From NCBI GenBank assembly GCA_013150955.1, contig JAADJD010000062.1, positions 62,001-126,000 of the forward strand: 64,000 nucleotides of DNA. Direction: 5' to 3'. Both the position numbers and the translations under genes were made by a program. Below, piece by piece: positions 18,111-26,330 of this stretch (positions within the stretch are counted from its first letter, which is position 1; every line of letters begins with the position of its first letter). Origin of the DNA: Calditrichota bacterium. GTDB taxonomy: Bacteria; Calditrichota; Calditrichia; RBG-13-44-9; J042. The notes beneath the pieces are model-generated. The model saw nothing but the letters and a program-made list of their open reading frames with translations. It ran no database searches and was not told where the DNA came from.

Positions 18111-18755
18111 TTACGAATTGTTGGTAAGCGCATCTTCCTCCAGGAAGGATTCGAGCAAATGTCCCGATTTTCTGGCTTTGGTGGCCAGATAAAATTGATT
18201 TACAGGATGCGGCTGGATTTCCAGGGGTAATCGGTGAACCACCTCTATACCAAACGCCTCCAATCCCGATATCTTCCGGGGATTGTTGGTCAATAACGCC
18301 ACCCGGTTCACATGCAAATGATGCAGCATGGCAGCGGCGATATCGTAGCGTCGTAAATCGTCATCGAAACCCAGGGCGTGATTGGCCTCCACCGTGTCCA
18401 GGCCCGATTCCTGTAAAGCATAGGCTCGAATCTTATTACCCAGACCAATGCCGCGTCCCTCCTGCCGTAAATACAGCACAATCCCGTAGCCCTGCCGATC
18501 GATATATTCCAGCGCTGCATGCAGCTGTTCCCGGCAATCACACTTCAGCGAACCCAACACTTCGCTGGTCAGGCATTCGGAATGAACGCGAACGGGCACC
18601 ACCGAATGGACTTCCGGCCGTCCCTGAACCACCGCCAGATGTTCCCGATCATCCTGATCATTGCGAAACACCAGCACCCGGAATTGTCCAAAGCGGGTGG
18701 GTAGGTGGGCTTCTGCGTACACCCATACGCGGGGGTGACTTTCTGATCTATTCAA
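18111..18755 (-). CDS. ribA: GTP cyclohydrolase II
   Basis: First step of riboflavin synthesis: GTP to 2,5-diamino-6-ribosylamino-pyrimidinone phosphate, formate and pyrophosphate. Zn ligands are seen in CLTSEVLGSLKCDCREQL (three Cys), the GTP-binding region in LRQEGRGIGLGNKIRAYALQ, and the closing TNNPRKISGLEAFGIEVV. Stand-alone, without the RibB domain. The start is read as TTG 18755 because AAAGGAG lies six bases upstream and the product (214 residues) has the family length; the longer open frame to 18911 adds 52 residues unlike GCH II. It lies 62 bases after the start side of the exported peroxiredoxin gene, same strand. Confidence 0.93.
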   Translation of the reverse strand: MNRSESHPRVWVYAEAHLPTRFGQFRVLVFRNDQDDREHLAVVQGRPEVHSVVPVRVHSECLTSEVLGSLKCDCREQLHAALEYIDRQGYGIVLYLRQEGRGIGLGNKIRAYALQESGLDTVEANHALGFDDDLRRYDIAAAMLHHLHVNRVALLTNNPRKISGLEAFGIEVVHRLPLEIQPHPVNQFYLATKARKSGHLLESFLEEDALTNNS

Positions 18756-19060
18756 AACCTTCTCCTTTTCCCGGTTCTTCAACCAAAACGCTAAAACATT
18801 ACGCTGTTGCCAGATCCATGTTCCCGCTTTCAAAAGAATATCGGCACCCATTCCCCATCGGGCTGTAATGTTGCTTACATAAATCCGATGGATGAGATCC
18901 GCAAAAGACACACATTCCGGAAAAATTTGAGTTGTGGATTGTGCGAATCCGGTTCTTTTTCTAACTTAAGCCGGCCTGGCGGATTGCCGATCACCCAATC
19001 CGCTAACGGATGAATGATTGAAAAATTGTCCGCAATATCAAATACCACGGAATTTACCGG
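18756..19060. other. 305-base divergent intergenic region
   Basis: Between leftward ribA and the rightward ABC-class ATPase. I see no FMN riboswitch-like conserved blocks, no repeat copy and no convincing promoter. Confidence 0.4.
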
Positions 19061-20815
19061 ATGAACGGCGAGAAATTGAGACAGATCCTGCACCGAATTG
19101 ACGGTCGGGGATACAAAGCGTATAAAGACATTCAGGGAGCGTATCGCTTTGCCCGATACACGCTGTTTATTGATCACGTGCAGGGCGATCCGTTTGCTTC
19201 GCCTTCTAAAATCCGATTGCGGGTGTCCGGGACGGTTGCAGGTTTCCCTGGTTCGCTCCACGACACCCCGGTTCGTCGCATGGCGCTGGCGGATTACCTG
19301 GCCCGTCAGGTTGCCCGAGCCATTCGTTCGGTCGCGCGGCAGCACCGTGGAAGCGGCAAAAGCGGCCTCATCGCCATCGATTCCGGTGGACAGGAAGTGC
19401 TGGAACGCACGGCGGTAAAAATCACCCCGGAATGGGTCGAAGCCCGGTTGTACGTGGGATTACCGGCGGCTGGGCGCACCGTGCTGGCCCGACAGGCTGA
19501 AGAGATTTTTTTCAAAGAACTGCCGGCCATCGTTCAACAAAGCTTATTCTGGGAATCGCTGAATCAATCGGAAGCCCGGCATTTTGTCCACACGGTGGAG
19601 AACCAGGAGTTTATCCGGGAACAACTTTCGGAACGAGGACTGGTGGCTTTTGTAGCCAATGGGGCCATCCTTCCCCGGGAAAGCGGTGCCAGCGATCGTC
19701 CCATGTCCCGGCGGGAAGCGGTGCCCTTCCAATCGCCGGCCAGCCTGGAAGTCACCTTCCAGCTGCCCCATCCGGTCGATGGCCCCGATGGGGAACAAAC
19801 CATCCTCCGCGGCATGGGCATTCCCGAAGGCATCACCCTGATTGTGGGCGGCGGCTATCACGGAAAATCCACCCTGTTGAATGCCATCGAACGGGGCGTC
19901 TATCCTCACATCCCTGGCGATGGCCGGGAATATGTGGTGACCCGAAGGGATGCGGTGAAGATTCGGGCGGAAGATGGGCGTCGGGTTGAGATGGTAGACA
20001 TCAGCCCGTTCATCAGCAATCTTCCTTACGGTCGTAGCACCTCTGCCTTCTGCACCGACGATGCCAGCGGCAGCACCAGTCAGGCCGCCAACATTCTGGA
20101 AGCCCTGGAAGTAGGTGCCCGCGTGTTACTGCTGGACGAGGATACTTCCGCCACCAACTTTATGATCCGCGATGCGCGCATGCAGGCCCTGGTGCACAAA
20201 GATCGAGAACCCATTACCCCATTCATCGATCGGGTGAAAGAACTGCATCAGCGGCTGGGCGTTTCCACCATTCTGGTCATGGGTGGCAGTGGGGACTATC
20301 TGGATGTCGCCGACACGGTCATCCTGATGCATAATTACCTTCCGGAAGACGTTACCGAATCCGCCCGCGAAGTCGCCCGCGCCTATCCCACCCGAAGGAA
20401 AACGGAAATCCCCGCCCCGATGACCTCAGTGACCGAACGCATCCCGCTGGCCTCCAGCTTCGATCCCTCCAAAGGTAAAAAGGAGGTAAAAATTCAGGCC
20501 AAAACGCTGGATGCCATTCAGTACGGGACACAGATGATTGAACTTCGGGCACTGGAACAGCTGGTGGACATCAGCCAGACCCGTGCCATCGGCTATGCCA
20601 TTCATCTGGCCACGCGAAAGTACATGGACGATCGGCGAACGTTAAGGGAGGTACTGGATTTACTGGACAATTTTTTCCAGTCGGAAGGATTGGATGCGCT
20701 GGATCCCTTCCGACGGGGAGATCAGCATCCTGGCAGCTTTGCCCGCCCCCGTCGGTTCGAAATCGCAGCCGCCATTAACCGCCTGCGTACCCTGCGCATG
20801 AGACAAAAAACCTGA
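19061..20815 (+). CDS. predicted ABC-class ATPase (COG3044 family)
   Basis: 584-residue soluble P-loop ATPase of the little-studied COG3044 group; no transporter or transport partner is nearby. Residues 1-230 are the family's N-terminal region (GYKAYKDIQGAYRF.. FIDHVQGDPFASPS). The ABC core has Walker A GGGYHGKST near 265-273, a signature-like DASGSTSQAANI, and Walker B VLLLDEDTSATNFMIRD near 355. The C-terminal part (about 470-580) is helical. A trypanosome mitochondrial relative, MRB1590, binds RNA, so nucleic-acid work is plausible, but no bacterial role is known to me. No clear ribosome binding site precedes ATG 19061. Confidence 0.85.
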   Translation: MNGEKLRQILHRIDGRGYKAYKDIQGAYRFARYTLFIDHVQGDPFASPSKIRLRVSGTVAGFPGSLHDTPVRRMALADYLARQVARAIRSVARQHRGSGKSGLIAIDSGGQEVLERTAVKITPEWVEARLYVGLPAAGRTVLARQAEEIFFKELPAIVQQSLFWESLNQSEARHFVHTVENQEFIREQLSERGLVAFVANGAILPRESGASDRPMSRREAVPFQSPASLEVTFQLPHPVDGPDGEQTILRGMGIPEGITLIVGGGYHGKSTLLNAIERGVYPHIPGDGREYVVTRRDAVKIRAEDGRRVEMVDISPFISNLPYGRSTSAFCTDDASGSTSQAANILEALEVGARVLLLDEDTSATNFMIRDARMQALVHKDREPITPFIDRVKELHQRLGVSTILVMGGSGDYLDVADTVILMHNYLPEDVTESAREVARAYPTRRKTEIPAPMTSVTERIPLASSFDPSKGKKEVKIQAKTLDAIQYGTQMIELRALEQLVDISQTRAIGYAIHLATRKYMDDRRTLREVLDLLDNFFQSEGLDALDPFRRGDQHPGSFARPRRFEIAAAINRLRTLRMRQKT

Positions 20816-20850
20816 ATCGATCACCCCGCCCATCCCGTTCGATTCATCGC

Positions 20851-21046
20851 AAATTAGGTTTTAGCTCATGAATGACACGAATTAACTCAAATACAGCGTT
20901 AAACCGCAAATCACGCGAATAAATTCGAAAAAAATCAACAAAATAGCGAATATGTCCGGGAAAACATTTTCATCCAGATAGAATCCAGTGCGTATTTTTA
21001 TTGGTGTACATTCGTGTCATTCATAGGCGAATGTATAATCCGGGTT
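20851..21046 (+). repeat. interspersed inverted-arm repeat, copy 4
   Basis: A partial outer arm (TCATGAATGACACGAATTAA) precedes the left arm CCGCAAATCACGCGAATAAA. The core has TTTTCATCCAGATAGAATCC. The right arm TTCGTGTCATTCATAGGCGA ends ATAATCCGGGTT. Fills the gap between the ABC-class ATPase and the HTH regulator. Confidence 0.88.
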
Positions 21047-21172
21047 GATCATTCCCTCTTGAGCCAATCACAGGCAATTGGCATTGATTTTGAAATATTC
21101 ATTCGGCGGAAATTGAAATCCCTGCAAAATTGACACATCAGGAAAAATTTAAAACCGAAAGGGGGTGACAAA

Positions 21173-21802
21173 ATGGTCATGGAAGTCAAACCTCGGGAAC
21201 AGGTAGACGAAAAAGTGGATCAGATGGCATTGAGGATTTTCCTTAAGGCTCTGGAACTACTGGGAGGCCCCCGAAAACTGGTGGAATACCGCAATTTAAC
21301 CTGGTTGCCTTCTTTGATGGAGGCGGCCTACACGGTGGTGCTGTTCAATGATTACATGAAAACGGAAGCCGAAATTGCCGAAATGCTGGGGTTGACCCGG
21401 AACACGGTGGCTCAGATCTTGCGTGCGGTGCCCGAAATTGTAAAAGAAAAACTGGAAGGAACGATTAAGGACTCCGTCAAAACCCACACCGCTGGTGCTC
21501 TGGCCAAAATTGCCTACCAGGAAATTAAGGAAGGTAGGGAAAACATTGATTTTCTCACTTACTTTTCTCAAAAAACCCTGGAAGCCGTGGGCTACACCTG
21601 GCCTATCGAGGTGCTGGTGCGACTGAAAGGTGTGGACTTCCCGGCCAATCGCGAGGTGCTACTGGAAAAACTATCCGATCTCTCTGTGGAAGGCAGGCCG
21701 CTACCGGAATTATTGCGCCAAATGGATGCTACCGTTTTTCCAGTTCAGAGCCCATCCCAACTGTTGCACCATATTAAAGAAATGCTGGCAGGTTCCCGCT
21801 AA
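21173..21802 (+). CDS. HTH regulatory protein of COG1318 / near-KaiC type
   Basis: 209-residue predicted DNA-binding regulator. Residues about 55-90 form a helix-turn-helix (EAEIAEMLGLTRNTVAQILRA) like that in COG1318 proteins, which are commoner in archaea and thermophiles. The rest is helical, with a C-terminal SVEGRPLPELLRQMDATVFPV segment and no enzyme motif. It has a strong purine-rich site (AAAGGGGGTGA) before ATG 21173; a second ATG lies two codons on. It is monocistronic, framed by repeat copies 4 and 5, and has its own terminator. Targets unknown. Confidence 0.75.
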   Translation: MVMEVKPREQVDEKVDQMALRIFLKALELLGGPRKLVEYRNLTWLPSLMEAAYTVVLFNDYMKTEAEIAEMLGLTRNTVAQILRAVPEIVKEKLEGTIKDSVKTHTAGALAKIAYQEIKEGRENIDFLTYFSQKTLEAVGYTWPIEVLVRLKGVDFPANREVLLEKLSDLSVEGRPLPELLRQMDATVFPVQSPSQLLHHIKEMLAGSR

Positions 21803-21810
21803 TTGACCGC

Positions 21811-21868
21811 GTCCCGGACACCGAAACCGGGATGGCATCAATCGGGTGTCCGGGACAACAATCTTTTT
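21811..21868 (+). terminator. terminator after the HTH gene
   Basis: GTCCCGGACACC (21811-21822) pairs perfectly with GGTGTCCGGGAC (21845-21856); a run of six T starts six bases later. The stem begins nine bases after the stop. Confidence 0.7.
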
Positions 21869-21928
21869 TCCGGGTAAAATTAACCTCCCACCTTTAGAAG
21901 CTGGCGCTTTTTCCAGGAGAACGGATTA

Positions 21929-22083
21929 AACCCAGAATATGCATTAAACCGCAGATCACGCGAACGAATCCAAAAAATCTCAACAAAATAATGAATAAAC
22001 CCCGGAACCTATTTTCATCCGGTTATTTTGTCAATTTTGTTCATGTGAATTCGTGTCATCCGTGGTTTACGTAAAATCTGGAT
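21929..22083 (+). repeat. interspersed inverted-arm repeat, copy 5
   Basis: Left end AAACCCAGAATATGCATTAA, arm CGCAGATCACGCGAACGAA, core AACCCCGGAACCTATTTTCA, right arm AATTCGTGTCATCCGTGG ending AAATCTGGATT. It adds a false in-frame start (22053) to the following MFS gene. Confidence 0.9.
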
Positions 22084-22160
22084 TGAATTTTTATATCCCT
22101 TTCATATTCGATGCATACGCGGTTAATTTCTTCATCGGAGCAAGACAGAGGGGATCACGC

Positions 22161-23357
22161 ATGGCGTCTTCTTCGTCCTCTTCGCAGGGCAAACATTCCC
22201 TTCCACGGAATGTCTGGATTCTGGGACTGGTCAGCCTGTTTAACGACATCGCCTCAGAAATGATCTATCCCATCGTTCCCATTTTTCTCACCCGCACGCT
22301 GGGTGCTTCAGCCGCGATTGTGGGAATCATTGAGGGTATTGCGGAAGCGACGGCCAGCGTTCTAAAGGTATTTTCCGGCTGGCTTTCCGACCGATTTCGC
22401 CACCGCAAGAAGTTTGTGATTGCCGGCTATGCGTTGTCCGCGCTGGCAAAGCTGGTGCTTTCGCTGGCCAGCATATGGTGGCACGTCCTGGGGGCTCGCT
22501 TTATTGATCGCTTTGGCAAGGGAACCCGCACCGCCGCCCGAGATGCCCTGATAGCGGATTCTACCGCCGAGCACCAGCGCGGGGCCGCGTTTGGCATGCA
22601 TCGGGCCATGGATACCCTGGGGGCCATCATCGGGCCGCTGCTGGCACTGGCCCTGCTGCATTTCCTGGGCGAACGTTTCACGCTGATTTTTCTGCTGGCT
22701 TTCTTTCCCGGACTGTTGGCCCTGGGACTGCTCTTCTGGGGCGTGAAAGAGCCTCCACGACGCAGCGACATCCAGCGGTTGACATTTCGCCTCTCCCTGC
22801 AACAATTCACCCGGCCGTTCAAACACTTTCTTCTGGTTAGCCTGGTATTTGCACTGGGCAACAGCTCCGATGCCTTCCTCATCCTGCGTGCCCAATCCAT
22901 GGGCTATACCACCACCCAGACGGTATTTCTTTACGTTCTTTTTAACCTCTTTTTTGCGGGACTGGCTTATCCCATCGGGCGACTGTCGGATCGACTGGGT
23001 GCACGGCGGGTTTTGCTGGGGTCCTTCTTCTTTTTCGGAACCATCTATCTGGGATTTGCCCTGGCTTCCGGCCCACGCCTGCTCATCGCCCTGTTTCCGC
23101 TTTACGGAATTTACATGGCCATGAGCGAGGGCATCAGCAAAGCCTACATTACCCAGATTGTACCGGAAAATATTCGAGCTACGGCGCTGGGAACCTACTA
23201 CACTTTGACGGGGCTCATCACGTTTTTTGCCAGCAGTCTGGCCGGTCTAATGTGGCACTACCTGGATGTTCGGGCTCCCTTTTATTTCGGTGCCGGTATG
23301 GCGTTTCTGGCAGGAATTTTGTTTCTGCCGGCATATGGAAGGAAAACGAGGGATTAA
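22161..23357 (+). CDS. MFS transporter
   Basis: Major facilitator exporter of 398 residues with about 12 hydrophobic segments in the inner membrane. After a Ser-rich cytosolic N-terminus it opens NVWILGLVSLFNDIASEMIYPIVPIF, and the loop-2/3 motif appears as GWLSDRFRHRKKFVI; the second-half equivalent is GRLSDRLGARRVLL. This opening resembles efflux proteins of the drug:H+ group. ATG 22161 follows GAGGGGATCACGC; the ORF can be extended to 22053 but those codons come from repeat copy 5. Convergent with the next gene, stops 7 bases apart. Substrate unknown. Confidence 0.9.
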   Translation: MASSSSSSQGKHSLPRNVWILGLVSLFNDIASEMIYPIVPIFLTRTLGASAAIVGIIEGIAEATASVLKVFSGWLSDRFRHRKKFVIAGYALSALAKLVLSLASIWWHVLGARFIDRFGKGTRTAARDALIADSTAEHQRGAAFGMHRAMDTLGAIIGPLLALALLHFLGERFTLIFLLAFFPGLLALGLLFWGVKEPPRRSDIQRLTFRLSLQQFTRPFKHFLLVSLVFALGNSSDAFLILRAQSMGYTTTQTVFLYVLFNLFFAGLAYPIGRLSDRLGARRVLLGSFFFFGTIYLGFALASGPRLLIALFPLYGIYMAMSEGISKAYITQIVPENIRATALGTYYTLTGLITFFASSLAGLMWHYLDVRAPFYFGAGMAFLAGILFLPAYGRKTRD

Positions 23358-23364
23358 ATTATTT

Positions 23365-23709
23365 TCAAGGCAATAGCTCCCATCGATGAACCCGGATGCG
23401 ATGGGTAGTGGAATCGAGGGTTCCATAGACGCGAACCCGTTTGTTCCGCAAAGATTCATCCTGCAGCAGGCGCCGGGATTCCGGTGTTTCCTCAAAATAC
23501 CAGATGTCAGCATTTTCGGTCTGTAAAACCCCAAGGTGAGGATACTCACTGTCGGAACGATCGGCATCTACCGGGCAGCTCAGCGCACAGGCCAGGCAAA
23601 TCAGTTTCCCTTCCACCACGCCATCACCCGCAAACCCTTCTGACAAAAACAGGCCCATCAATCCCAGCAAGGCAATATGAATCATCCAGAGTTTAACAAA
23701 AATTGGCAT
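23365..23709 (-). CDS. small exported CxxC protein, unknown function
   Basis: 114 residues. Residues 1-28 (MPIFVKLWMIHIALLGLMGLFLSEGFA) are a signal peptide. The mature part holds CLACALSCPVDADRSDSEYPH, a Cys-rich block that could bind a metal or a disulfide partner, then a small beta-rich region (RVRVYGTLDSTTHRIRVHRW) like the end of an OB-type barrel. AAAGGAG lies 11 bases before ATG 23709; GTG 23712 is eight bases from it and equally possible. The outer ATG 23730 is excluded because it overlaps the ribosome binding site. The family is not recognised. Confidence 0.7.
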   Translation of the reverse strand: MPIFVKLWMIHIALLGLMGLFLSEGFAGDGVVEGKLICLACALSCPVDADRSDSEYPHLGVLQTENADIWYFEETPESRRLLQDESLRNKRVRVYGTLDSTTHRIRVHRWELLP

Positions 23710-23745
23710 CACGAAGCCATCTCCTTTCAAGTTAATTCCAGTTTT

Positions 23746-23963
23746 AATCCCTAATGATGCATTAGACCGCGAATCACACGAATGAACCTTAAAATATCTA
23801 CAAAATCACGAATAACTCCCGAAACAAAACTTCACACGGATATAATCCAATGTACTTTATTATTCTTATTTGTGTTCATTCGTGTAATTCGTGGTTCTAA
23901 TGCATAATCTGGGTTTATTTGTGTTCATTCGTGTCATTCGTAGGCTAATGCATAATCTGGGTT
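23746..23963 (+). repeat. interspersed inverted-arm repeat, copy 6
   Basis: One of the best preserved copies: left arm GATGCATTAGACCGCGAATC, core AAAATCACGAATAACTCCC, right arm CATTCGTGTAATTCGTGGTT with AATGCATAATCTGGGTTT, then a second right arm with CGTAGGCTAATGCATAATCT. Confidence 0.92.
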
Positions 23964-24010
23964 AATTGGGGATTCCACGAATCCATTTTCACGCATCAGG
24001 ACAAATCGGG

Positions 24011-24901
24011 TCATGGATTCATTCCCCTGGGTAAGGCCAGTTTGAGTTTATTGGCCAGCACCTCTATTTCCAATCGTCGCCCTTCCAGGTGGGGATCGCC
24101 GTCCGTGTGAATGTAACCGGGATCTGCGCGTTCGACCACCACGGATTTGACCCGGTAAATCTCCATGGCATCCACTTCGTGGATGGTTCCCGTAAACAAT
24201 CGGTGCAAATTGATAACCGTGCGCCACAAAGGCAGGGGCGAAAGGATGCACAAATCCAGGAATCCGTCATCGGGAATGGCCTGGGGGGCAATGACCGCAC
24301 CGTTACCGTACTGGGGCGCATTGGCCACCGAGAGCAGAAGGGGATGGCGTTCGCAACGGCGCCCATCAAAAAACAATTCCACCGGACGAGGCCGGTAACG
24401 AAAATATTCCCGTACCCCCACAATGAAATAGGGTAACGGCCCTCGCATGCCGAACCGCTCAAAATTTGCGCTAATGACCGCATCCAGTCCCATTCCCGCC
24501 ACATTCACAAAAAAATGCGAATTGATCCGTCCCACATCTATCCAGCGATAATCCACCTGCAACAATCCTTCAATGGCCTTTTTCTGATTCAACGGAATGT
24601 GAAAATTGCGGGCGAATCCGTTTCCCGATCCCGCCGGGACCACCCCCAGGGCCGTATCCGTATTCAGCAGACCGCGGGCCACTTCATTGATGGTGCCATC
24701 ACCACCCACGGCCACCACGATCCGGGCTCCCTGTCGGGCCCCCTCCCTTGCCAGTTTCACTCCGTGTCCCTGATACCGGGTCTTCTGGATCTGATAGTCC
24801 ACCGACGCTTTCGAAAAAATCTCATGGATCCAGGCGATTAACTTTTCGGGCTTGCGATTGATCCCTGAAACGGGATTGACAACAAAGAGGATATGGCTCA
24901 T
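24011..24901 (-). CDS. diacylglycerol/lipid kinase family protein (YegS/BmrU type)
   Basis: Phosphorylates a lipid such as diacylglycerol, sphingoid base or phosphatidylglycerol. The 296-residue length is usual. Signatures are VVAVGGDGTINEVARGLL (nucleotide-binding GGDGT) near residue 65 and VPAGSGNGFARNF near 92, with a C-terminal TDGDPHLEGRRLEIEV that matches the family's DGE-like substrate end. Its start overlaps the miaA stop by four bases (ATGA), so the pair is co-translated. The lipid substrate cannot be told. Confidence 0.92.
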   Translation of the reverse strand: MSHILFVVNPVSGINRKPEKLIAWIHEIFSKASVDYQIQKTRYQGHGVKLAREGARQGARIVVAVGGDGTINEVARGLLNTDTALGVVPAGSGNGFARNFHIPLNQKKAIEGLLQVDYRWIDVGRINSHFFVNVAGMGLDAVISANFERFGMRGPLPYFIVGVREYFRYRPRPVELFFDGRRCERHPLLLSVANAPQYGNGAVIAPQAIPDDGFLDLCILSPLPLWRTVINLHRLFTGTIHEVDAMEIYRVKSVVVERADPGYIHTDGDPHLEGRRLEIEVLANKLKLALPRGMNP

Positions 24902-25911
24902 AAATGTTCTTCCGTTTTTACCATCCGCTCCCGAAATTCAGCGTCCACTTCTTGAAGATACAAGTCTACGATCTTCCGGGCAACTGACGAAACATCCGCG
25001 GGATGCTCCAGGGTGAACCAGCGAATGTCCGGTTCCGCGCGGAACCAGGTGTACTGGCGTTTGGCATACCGACGCGTGTTCTGCTTCACCCGTTCCACGC
25101 AGGTATACAAATCGATTTTTTCTTCCAGGAAATCAATGACTTCCTTGTAGCCTACGGTGTTCAGGGCATTCAATTTGGGGGAATATCCCATGGCCAGCAA
25201 ACGCCGGACTTCCTCCACCAGTCCCTGATCGAACATCCACTCCACGCGGGCATTGATTTGTTCGTACAGGGCCTGTCGTTCCATGGTGAGACCGAATTTA
25301 ACGCCCACGAATGGCGCGGGATCTTTTTGTGTGCGACGCACCTCCGAAGCCGGTCGCCCCGCGAGGTAAGTAATTTCCAGCGCCCGAAGGACTCGCTTTA
25401 CATTGTGGGGATGAATCCCGGCAGCGGTTTCAGGATCCCGCCTCTGCAATTCCCGATACAGGGCTTCCTCACCCTCTTCCTGTACCCGCTGCAACAATTG
25501 CTGGCGCAACTGGTCATCCCGGTAATCCTTCCCCAGAAATCCCTCCAGCAACGCCCGAATGTATAATCCGGAGCCACCCACCACCAGCGGCACCCGATTG
25601 CGAGACAGGATTTGTAAAACCACCTTTCGCGCATCTCTGGCAAATTGACCGGCACTGTATTCCTGATCCGGATTCAATATGTCGATGAAATGATGGGGGA
25701 TCTTCCGACGGACTTCGACCGGGGGTTTATCGGTACCGATATCCATGTAACGGTAAATCTGGCGAGAATCGGCAGAAATGATTTCCACTGGCAAGCGACG
25801 GGCAATCTCCAGCGAAACCCGCGTTTTTCCCACACCCGTCGGGCCAACCAGAACCAGAATTCTTGGTAAACGTGGGGTGGATTGCCGTATGTTGGAATCG
25901 TTCGTGGTCAT
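24898..25911 (-). CDS. miaA: tRNA dimethylallyltransferase
   Basis: Adds the dimethylallyl group to A37 of tRNAs that read codons starting with U. The 337 residues are slightly above the family norm. P-loop GPTGVGKT is at about 23-30, the specificity stretch EIISADSRQIYRYMDIGTDKP follows, and later GSGLYIRALLEGF and the RYAKRQYTWFR motif are intact. First gene of a two-gene operon with the lipid kinase. Confidence 0.96.
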   Translation of the reverse strand: MTTNDSNIRQSTPRLPRILVLVGPTGVGKTRVSLEIARRLPVEIISADSRQIYRYMDIGTDKPPVEVRRKIPHHFIDILNPDQEYSAGQFARDARKVVLQILSRNRVPLVVGGSGLYIRALLEGFLGKDYRDDQLRQQLLQRVQEEGEEALYRELQRRDPETAAGIHPHNVKRVLRALEITYLAGRPASEVRRTQKDPAPFVGVKFGLTMERQALYEQINARVEWMFDQGLVEEVRRLLAMGYSPKLNALNTVGYKEVIDFLEEKIDLYTCVERVKQNTRRYAKRQYTWFRAEPDIRWFTLEHPADVSSVARKIVDLYLQEVDAEFRERMVKTEEHL

Positions 25912-25988
25912 CCGTTCGAAATCATCTCTTTTTTAACCGAACATGCCACACGTTAATTTAACATATTTTCCCGAAACACTTCCATTTT

Positions 25989-26154
25989 AACCCCAATAAT
26001 ACATTAAACCGCGAATCGCGCGAATGAAACCAAATCATATCCACAAAATTTCGAGTAAACCCTGAAACAAATTTTCATCCCGATATAATCAATGGGCTCT
26101 ATTATTTTTTGTGTTCATTCGTGTCATTCATGGTCTAAAGCATAATCCGAGTTT
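25989..26154 (+). repeat. interspersed inverted-arm repeat, copy 7
   Basis: Left end AACCCCAATAATACATTAAA, arm CGCGAATCGCGCGAATGAA, core AATTTTCATCCCGATATAAT, right arm GTTCATTCGTGTCATTCATG ending AATCCGAGTT. Between the miaA promoter side and the mutL 3' end. The remaining sequence from 26155 to 26330 shows nothing else. Confidence 0.9.
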
Positions 26155-26330
26155 AACCCAACTCCATCGGATGCTACCGGATGTAAACCGCCCATCGGAT
26201 ACAAACGATCTTGTGGTAATTGTTTTAACCTGAAATATTTCTATGGCAATTTGTGAACATCATCCAGGGGCGCAACGGCCCGCGTTAAACCGGATTTCCG
26301 TTTTGCCTTTTCCTTACACGAAAGAAGGGA

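Noticed and set aside
18756-19060. FMN riboswitch upstream of ribA
   Set aside because: None of the conserved RFN blocks is visible.
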